Part shown: positions 16,242-21,366 of the stretch, in pieces
How positions within the stretch are numbered: the stretch's first letter is position 1
How the letters are laid out: every line of letters starts with the position of its first letter
Assembly (NCBI GenBank): GCA_020853515.1
Contig: JADYYU010000312.1
Location: forward strand, 1-21,366
Length of the DNA: 21,366 nucleotides
Source of the DNA: Chitinophagaceae bacterium
GTDB taxonomy: Bacteria; Bacteroidota; Bacteroidia; Chitinophagales; Chitinophagaceae
Direction: 5' to 3'
Position numbers and translations under genes: made by a program
Notes under the pieces: model-generated
Database searches by the model: none
Told to the model about the DNA's origin: nothing
What the model saw: the letters and a program-made list of their open reading frames with translations, nothing else

Positions 16242-16877
16242 TTACTGAACCGGTTTGCTTTGATTTTCTTCAGGCTGTTGTTTATATTCGGTTCTCAGCA
16301 TTTCAATAAAATCAAGAATTTCTTTTCTGCCTGAGCGTTTTACCGCAGAAGTTACAAAAGCAACGGGCATTTCATCCCAGGTTTTCATCAAGGCGTTTTT
16401 AAACAAACTAATATTGGCGCTGACTACTTTTTGTGAATCTTTATCGGCCTTGGTAAAAATAATGGTGAACGGTACGCCTTTCGCTCCTAGTTTATTAATA
16501 AAATCAATATCTTTTGCCTGAGGCGAATGCCTTGAATCGATCAGCACAAAGAGATTACAGAGGTTGCTTCTTTTTTCTACATAATTCCAGATCATTTTCG
16601 TCCAGTCGCCGCGCTTAGTTTGCGAAACCTTGGCAAATCCATAACCGGGTAAATCAACCCAATACATATTCTTATTGATCAGAAAGTGATTAATAAGTTG
16701 CGTTTTCCCCGGCGTAGAGGAAGTTTTTGCCAGGTTCTGTTTGTTTGCCAGCATATTGATCAATGAAGATTTACCGACATTACTACGTCCAATAAAGGCA
16801 ATTTCCGGCAAAAGGGCTTTTGGACTTTTGCTAACGTCGGTATTGCTGATAATAAATTCGGTTGACTTAACTTCCAT
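16242..16877 (-). CDS. engB: Ribosome biogenesis GTPase EngB/YsxC (YihA)
   Basis: A small GTPase needed for assembly of the large ribosomal subunit, cytoplasmic and usually essential. With ATG at 16877 the protein has 211 residues, beginning MEVKSTEFIISN. G motifs: G1 G30-RSNVGKS-S38, G2 region SSTPGKTQ with T55/T59, G3 D75-L-P-G78 in WVDLPGYGF, G4 T142-K-A-D145, and G5 T176-S-A-V. A TTG three codons upstream (16886) is also in frame, but it lies inside a -7-like element and adds nothing to the family N-terminus, so 16877 is preferred. The C-terminal tail (QQPEENQSKPVQ) is polar and probably disordered. The gene converges on the acyl-CoA dehydrogenase gene and diverges from the repeat-protein gene. 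Confidence 0.95.
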   Translation of the reverse strand: MEVKSTEFIISNTDVSKSPKALLPEIAFIGRSNVGKSSLINMLANKQNLAKTSSTPGKTQLINHFLINKNMYWVDLPGYGFAKVSQTKRGDWTKMIWNYVEKRSNLCNLFVLIDSRHSPQAKDIDFINKLGAKGVPFTIIFTKADKDSQKVVSANISLFKNALMKTWDEMPVAFVTSAVKRSGRKEILDFIEMLRTEYKQQPEENQSKPVQ

Positions 16878-16883
16878 GGTGTA

Positions 16884-16891
16884 CAAATGTA
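16884..16891 (-). promoter_or_regulatory. Candidate -7 element (TACATTTG) for engB
   Basis: On the minus strand TACATTTG matches TAnnTTTG and ends six bases before the ATG at 16877, implying a very short or absent leader. No clear -33 element was seen upstream. The element overlaps the in-frame TTG at 16886, supporting use of the ATG instead. Confidence 0.35.
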
Positions 16892-17232
16892 TGATAATAA
16901 ATGTAAATGTGCCGGGACATGTTAATGGGATGTGCTTCCCTCATTATGTAAGGTAATTGATGGGCAAAGGGAGTCGGTTTGATGATCAGATTCTGAAAGA
17001 AAATTCCGCAGACCATTTTCGGCACGATTTTTATAAACAATTGACTATTAATTATATTTTCATCATTTTGTCTTGTTGTAACAATATACTGACCGATGAA
17101 TTTATGATTTTAATCGTATTCGGCGCAGCCTTTTTGTCATTTTTAGGTAAAAAAGGCACGCTCATGTTAAAAAAAGTAAAATACTGTCCTGAATTATTAA
17201 TTTTATGCCTTGTCAGATCTAAATATTTATAA
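16892..17232. other. Divergent intergenic region between engB and the SprB-repeat gene
   Basis: About 340 bases of AT-rich DNA with no gene that I accept. A 90-codon frame opens at 16957/16960 and ends in TAA at 17230-17232, directly abutting the next ATG, but its translation has no recognisable family or biased composition. An inverted repeat, GCCTTTTT at 17128-17135 and AAAAAGGC at 17150-17157, could form an 8-bp stem with a 14-base loop. It lies about 75 bases before the repeat-protein start and might sit in its leader. No exact TAnnTTTG element was found on the plus strand here. Confidence 0.5.
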
Positions 17233-20200
17233 ATGAAAAAAGTATGCACCATCTTTATAATCATTTTTTTAAATGTTTTAAGCGTACAAAAACTATTTGC
17301 AACACATGCAGCCGGAGGCGAACTCATATACACATTAGTACCAAATACAACCAATCAGTATGAGTTCACATTTAAATTCTATCGTGATTGCAGCGGGGTG
17401 GCAGAACCTTCTACCTTTACCATGTGTTATAATAACACTTGCGGGGTAACCAATCAGTCAGTTACCTTGTCAAAGATCATCGGAAATTTACCCAATGGGC
17501 AGCCCAACGGCAGTCCTATTGTACAGGTAGGTTGTTATAATCAGGCCACGATCTGTCAGGGGGGCGTAGTAGCGGGTTATCGCGAATGGTGGTATACCGG
17601 TACGGTCACCTTAAATTCTACCTGCAACTTCTGGCGATTTTGGGTATCACTTTGCTGCCGCAACAACGCGATCGGCAATGTAATTACGCCCGGTTCACAG
17701 AATATTTTTATTGAAACCGATTTCGATAATACGATCAATCTGAACAGTTCTCCCTTTGTGGCATCACCACCGATCGCCTATTACTGCGTCAACACACCAT
17801 CTTTTGCTTATTACACCGCGATCGATCCGGATGGTGATTCGATCGCCTATGAGTCCATTGCGCCGCAGCATAATAATGCAGGATGTAATAATCTGGCACC
17901 TGTTAATATTTTTTCAGCCCCTTATACTATTGCCGAGCCATTTCCTACTGGTAACACCTTTAATATAGACCCTGTAACCGGTGTGATTTCGTTTACCCCC
18001 ACCACACAGGGAGCCTGGGTGTTTAGTGTAAAAATTAAGGAATACCGAAACGGGCAATATATTGGCTACGTGATGCGCGATATCCAGTTTGTAGTTTCGG
18101 TCTGTAATTTGCCCCCACCTTTATCCGTGTTTGCTACCTATGCACCTATAACCTGTTATGGAGATCTTACTGCAGTTACTGGCATCGGTAATGGTGGTAT
18201 TACACCTTATCAATATCAGCTTAATGGCGGTGGATTCCAGCCTGGTAATCAGTTTAATGGAATCGGAGCAGGTATTTATACCATCACAGTCATGGACGCC
18301 AATAATTGTACCAGCTCCACTGTTTTTACAATTACCGAGCCCCCTCCTTTTTTGCTAACGATTAATAATATAATTGATCCTGCCTGCAATATGCCTTGTT
18401 CGGGACGTGCACAAAGCGGTATCGTAGGAGGGGTGTCGCCTTATCAATATTCAATTACAGCTCCGGGTATTATTGACATAAATACCGGCCTTATTTCAGG
18501 GTTATGTGCAGGTGCTTATACAGTGACAGTAACAGATGCAAACGGGTGCACAGCCACCTCAACTTTAAATGTGGTACAGCCCACATTGGGAGTTTCTGTG
18601 AGTATGCAAAACAATATAACCTGCTATGGTTCCTGCAACGGCACCGCACAGGCTTCAAATATCGGAGGGGTGAATCCGATCTCTTATGCCATCAGCGCAC
18701 CGGCAGTTATTAATGCTGCTACCGGCAGTATCAGTGCACTTTGTGCCGGCACTTATACCATCACGATTACAGATGCTACCACTTGTACAGGAACTACCAT
18801 TCTGACAGTTACTGAACCCCCATTGCTTACCATAACGGTTTCAAATATTATAAATGAAACCTGTAACGGTGCCTGCAACGGTAGTTCACAATCAACAGCA
18901 TCAGGTGGCACATTGCCCTATACCTATGCGATTTCGGCCCCTGGAAATACAAATGCAAGCGGATTTAATTCAGCGTTGTGTGGCGGAACTTATACCGTGA
19001 CTGTTACGGATGCAAACGGTTGCACAGCAAGCTCCACATTCGCTGTTGCACAAGCTCAGTTACTAACGCTTGCTTTCAGCAATATATTAAATGTAACCTG
19101 CAATGGATTATGCGATGGATCTTCGCAAGTGGCGGCAGCAGGTGGTAATGCGCCTTATAACTATACCATTTCACCGGCCGGTAATATAAATGCCGTATCT
19201 GGGGCAGCGACTGCATTATGTGCAGGTGTTTTCACCGTTTCTGTCACCGACGCCAATGGTTGTTCGGCTTCCGGCACATTTAATATAACAGAACCTCCGG
19301 TTCTAACGCTAACTATTAATAATATTAACAACGTGCTTTGTGCCGGTGATTGTAATGGTACAGCGCAGGCCCTTGCAAGCGGTGGAGCTACACCCTTTGT
19401 TTACAGTGTCAACTCACCGGGTATTATCAACGCCAATACAGGTGCTCTGTCTGCATTGTGTGCAGGCAGCTATACAGTAACAGTCAATGATGTAAATGGT
19501 TGCAGTAGTTCTGCTGTATTTCAAGTTACTGAACCGGCAGCGCTTGCCTGGGCAAATACAACTGCTGTCAATGTCAACTGCCATGGCGGTTCAGATGGTA
19601 GTATTTCTACCACTGCCACTGGCGGTACAGGCACTATCAATTATACGCTTCAGCCTAATAATATCACTAACATCAGCGGACAATTTACCAATCTGATTGC
19701 GGGTGTATATACAGTGTCCGCTGTGGATGCCAATGGCTGCAGCATAAGCACTGTGCTGACCATTACCGAACCGGTATTGCTCCAACTTACCAACCTTGCC
19801 AATACACAACCCACTTGTGTTCCCGGTAATGACGGCAGTTTGACGGTGACCGCCAGTGGTGGAACACCTGCCTATACTTATAATATCGGTGGTGCCAATC
19901 AGGCATCCAATGTATTCTTAAATCTGGGAGCCGGAAATTATACGGTAACTGTAACAGATGCCAATGGCTGCACAGCTAGCAGCACAATTACCATCGCTGC
20001 ACCCAACTCACCGGTCATCAGTGCCGTGCTAACCACTGATGTCACTTGTAACGGCGGCAATGACGGAGCCATTACGGCAACCGCAAGCGGTGGCTTAGGC
20101 GCCCTGAATTATAACTTACAACCCGGCAATGTCAATAATGCCAGTGGCGTATTTTCAAATTTAACAGCCGGTATTTATACGATTACAGTCGGTGACGCCA

Positions 20201-21366
20201 ATGGTTGTACTGTCAGTTCTACCGCAATCATTGCGCAACCGCTTGTGCTTAGCTGGTCGGCAGCCAATGCGGTTGATGTGAATTGCAATGGTGGTAACGA
20301 TGGTTCCATTACAGTAAATGCCGCAGGTGGTACAGGAATCATCAGCTACAAACTGCAGCCTGGTAATGTGACTAATGCGAATGGAATTTTTAACAACCTT
20401 ATTGCCGGTATCTATACTTTGACGGCCACTGATGCCAACGGATGTTCATTAACCATTACACTGCAGGTGAGTCAGGCTCCACCTATCACGTGGTTGACTG
20501 CAACTGCTGTCAATGTCACCTGCAATGGCGGTTCTGATGGTAGTATTGCTGTCACTGCCACCGGCGGAACGGGTATCCTCAATTATACGCTTCAGCCCAA
20601 TAATATCACCAATGTCAGCGGACAATTTACCAATCTGATCGCGGGTGTTTATACAGTGTCCGCAGTGGATGCCAATGGCTGCAGCACAAGCACAGTGCTG
20701 ACCATTACCGAACCGGTATTGCTGCAACTTACCAACCTTGCCAATACGCAGCCCACTTGTGTTCCGGGTAATGACGGCAGTTTAACGGTGACCGCCAGCG
20801 GCGGAACACCTGCCTATACTTATAATATCGGTGGAGCTAATCAGGCATCCAACGTATTCTTAAATCTGGGAGCCGGAAATTATACGGTAACTGTAACAGA
20901 TGCCAATGGCTGCACAGCTAGCAGCACAATTACCATTGCTGCACCCAACTCACCGGTCATCAGTGCCGTTCTAACCACTGATGTCACTTGTAACGGCGGC
21001 AATGACGGAGCCATTACCACAACAGCAAGTGGTGGTTTAGGCGCCCTGAATTATAACTTACAACCCGGCAATGTCAGTAATGCCAGTGGCGTATTTTCAA
21101 ATCTGACAGCCGGTATTTATACGATTACAGTCGGTGACGCCAATGGATGCACTGTCAGCAGCACAGCCTCTGTGAATGAGCCCGTTGCATTGACGTGGAC
21201 CTCTGCATTAGCAACTGATGTGCTGTGTTTTGGCGGAAGTGATGGCAGTGCGACAGTGGCCGCTACGGGCGGAACGGGAGCAATCAACTATAATTTGCAA
21301 CCAGGTAATCAAAATAATGCAGGTGGTATTTTTGCCAATCTTATTGCAGGGACATACACCTTAACA
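17233..21366 (+). CDS. Giant SprB-repeat surface protein, probable T9SS-secreted adhesin (3' end outside window)
   Basis: The frame is open from ATG 17233 to the last base, 1378 codons, so the C-terminus is missing. The start has a signal peptide (MKKVCTIFIIIFLNVLSV, cleavage probably after LFA at residue 23). The mature N-terminus THAAGGELIYT, then YEFTFKFYRDCSG, belongs to a cysteine-rich module of about 270 residues that I know from many long Bacteroidota secreted proteins. From about residue 292 the rest is a run of 77-80-residue SprB-type repeats: a Cys near TCNG, GGT-PY-Y in the middle, AGxYTVTVTDANGC near the end, then a TEP-like link. Thirteen complete repeats and one partial are visible. 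SprB is the mobile gliding adhesin of Flavobacterium johnsoniae; adhesion, gliding or matrix roles here are inference. A type IX sorting domain is expected beyond the window. Confidence 0.9.
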   Translation, partial: MKKVCTIFIIIFLNVLSVQKLFATHAAGGELIYTLVPNTTNQYEFTFKFYRDCSGVAEPSTFTMCYNNTCGVTNQSVTLSKIIGNLPNGQPNGSPIVQVGCYNQATICQGGVVAGYREWWYTGTVTLNSTCNFWRFWVSLCCRNNAIGNVITPGSQNIFIETDFDNTINLNSSPFVASPPIAYYCVNTPSFAYYTAIDPDGDSIAYESIAPQHNNAGCNNLAPVNIFSAPYTIAEPFPTGNTFNIDPVTGVISFTPTTQGAWVFSVKIKEYRNGQYIGYVMRDIQFVVSVCNLPPPLSVFATYAPITCYGDLTAVTGIGNGGITPYQYQLNGGGFQPGNQFNGIGAGIYTITVMDANNCTSSTVFTITEPPPFLLTINNIIDPACNMPCSGRAQSGIVGGVSPYQYSITAPGIIDINTGLISGLCAGAYTVTVTDANGCTATSTLNVVQPTLGVSVSMQNNITCYGSCNGTAQASNIGGVNPISYAISAPAVINAATGSISALCAGTYTITITDATTCTGTTILTVTEPPLLTITVSNIINETCNGACNGSSQSTASGGTLPYTYAISAPGNTNASGFNSALCGGTYTVTVTDANGCTASSTFAVAQAQLLTLAFSNILNVTCNGLCDGSSQVAAAGGNAPYNYTISPAGNINAVSGAATALCAGVFTVSVTDANGCSASGTFNITEPPVLTLTINNINNVLCAGDCNGTAQALASGGATPFVYSVNSPGIINANTGALSALCAGSYTVTVNDVNGCSSSAVFQVTEPAALAWANTTAVNVNCHGGSDGSISTTATGGTGTINYTLQPNNITNISGQFTNLIAGVYTVSAVDANGCSISTVLTITEPVLLQLTNLANTQPTCVPGNDGSLTVTASGGTPAYTYNIGGANQASNVFLNLGAGNYTVTVTDANGCTASSTITIAAPNSPVISAVLTTDVTCNGGNDGAITATASGGLGALNYNLQPGNVNNASGVFSNLTAGIYTITVGDANGCTVSSTAIIAQPLVLSWSAANAVDVNCNGGNDGSITVNAAGGTGIISYKLQPGNVTNANGIFNNLIAGIYTLTATDANGCSLTITLQVSQAPPITWLTATAVNVTCNGGSDGSIAVTATGGTGILNYTLQPNNITNVSGQFTNLIAGVYTVSAVDANGCSTSTVLTITEPVLLQLTNLANTQPTCVPGNDGSLTVTASGGTPAYTYNIGGANQASNVFLNLGAGNYTVTVTDANGCTASSTITIAAPNSPVISAVLTTDVTCNGGNDGAITTTASGGLGALNYNLQPGNVSNASGVFSNLTAGIYTITVGDANGCTVSSTASVNEPVALTWTSALATDVLCFGGSDGSATVAATGGTGAINYNLQPGNQNNAGGIFANLIAGTYTLT
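18106..18342 (+). repeat. First SprB-type repeat, two-cysteine form
   Basis: This opening repeat follows the N-terminal module. It has the two core cysteines only (TGT at 18154, and the Cys in DANNCTSS), with GAGIYTITVMDANN in place of the consensus end. It is more diverged than the later repeats and separates the N-terminal module from the four-cysteine block. Confidence 0.75.
18343..19536 (+). repeat. Five consecutive SprB-type repeats of a four-cysteine subtype
   Basis: These repeats have their first conserved cysteine codons at 18385, 18622, 18862, 19099 and 19339, giving a spacing of 79-80 residues. Each carries a second Cys four residues after the first (as in TCNGACNGSSQ), a third in the LCAG or LCGG motif, and a fourth in DANGC (DATTC in the second). 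The extra pair relative to the other repeats suggests one additional disulfide per repeat after export. Confidence 0.85.
19560..20501 (+). repeat. 942-bp tandem duplication, copy A
   Basis: This segment of four SprB-type repeats is followed directly by a second copy at an exact 942-base offset (314 codons, in frame). The best-matched part, 19759 to about 20220, differs from 20701 to about 21162 at roughly twenty positions by eye, mostly third codon positions. The fourth repeat of the unit is much more diverged from its partner. Confidence 0.85.
20502..21366 (+). repeat. 942-bp tandem duplication, copy B (runs to the window edge)
   Basis: Second copy of the four-repeat unit, 865 of 942 bases visible. 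Register is held exactly to the end: the fourth repeat's Cys codon at 20284 in copy A pairs with 21226 here. Long identical runs remain, for example around 20850-20930. More copies may follow outside the window. Confidence 0.85.

Larger units (their letters stand above)
19537..21366 (+). repeat. Eight SprB-type repeats of a two-cysteine subtype, last one cut by the window edge
   Basis: First conserved cysteine codons lie at 19579, 19816, 20047, 20284, 20521, 20758, 20989 and 21226, a spacing of 77-79 residues. Each has only the first Cys and the Cys of DANGC; the LCAG Cys is replaced by NLIAG, NLGAG or NLTAG, and CNGxC by CNGGxDG. The change from the four-cysteine form is abrupt at about 19537. 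These repeats include the 942-bp tandem duplication. Confidence 0.85.

Noticed and set aside
17128..17157. Inverted repeat GCCTTTTT/AAAAAGGC as a terminator
   Set aside because: It lies between divergent genes, so no transcript is expected to end there, and no T-tract follows the stem. Kept only as a note on the intergenic region.
16957..17232. Frame of about 91 codons abutting the SprB-repeat gene start
   Set aside because: It starts with TTG/ATG in AT-rich DNA, has no recognisable motif and its composition looks like random translation of leader DNA. The abutting stop and start alone is not enough.
19591..20727. Two similar minus-strand frames (19591-19809 and 20449-20727) that look like duplicated small genes
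   Set aside because: They resemble each other only because they are antisense to the two copies of the 942-bp tandem duplication in the repeat gene.
18106..21366. Regularly spaced repeats as a CRISPR or satellite array
   Set aside because: The period is about 231-240 bases, codon-phased and protein-conserved; these are coding SprB-type repeats.

Overview
The window looks like the chromosome of a Bacteroidota bacterium, probably from the Chitinophagales/Sphingobacteriales side of the phylum. Four things point there: a giant secreted protein built from SprB-type repeats behind an N-terminal module typical of this phylum; an alpha-2-macroglobulin-like protein with an embedded TonB-receptor-plug-like segment; a carbamoyl-phosphate synthase large subunit without the C-terminal regulatory domain; and promoter elements of the Bacteroidota form TAnnTTTG upstream of several genes. 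No tRNA, rRNA, CRISPR array, insertion sequence or phage gene was seen.

Layout. 224-3182 (+) is a three-gene operon for the proton-translocating NAD(P) transhydrogenase, with the alpha subunit split in two (pntA, pntAB, pntB). 3339-4046 (-) encodes a small exported protein with an NlpC/P60-like Cys/His arrangement. 4356-7199 (+) is carB. 7298-13546 (-) is a 2082-residue alpha-2-macroglobulin-family protein with an intact thioester motif, and just upstream of it on the same strand (13637-14818) is a beta-lactamase-fold serine hydrolase lipoprotein. 15009-16151 (+) is an acyl-CoA dehydrogenase, 16242-16877 (-) is the ribosome-assembly GTPase EngB, and 17233 to the window end (+) is the first 1378 codons of a very large SprB-repeat surface protein, still open at the edge.

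How the genes fit together. The transhydrogenase, CarB, acyl-CoA dehydrogenase and EngB are housekeeping or central-metabolism functions. The rest are exported proteins: the NlpC-like protein, the serine hydrolase plus macroglobulin pair (recalling the macroglobulin/penicillin-binding-protein pairing of other bacteria) and the repeat adhesin, which is probably secreted by the type IX system. Gene order alternates in strand, giving three divergent promoter regions and three convergent gene ends.

The most interesting structure is in the two giant genes. The macroglobulin carries a carboxypeptidase-regulatory-like domain and a plug-like segment, the pair that usually starts a TonB-dependent receptor. 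The repeat protein holds a 942-bp (four-repeat) tandem duplication that is recent by eye, and its repeats fall into two blocks with different cysteine content. I did not find evidence for a wholly new system; these are unusual architectures of recognisable families.
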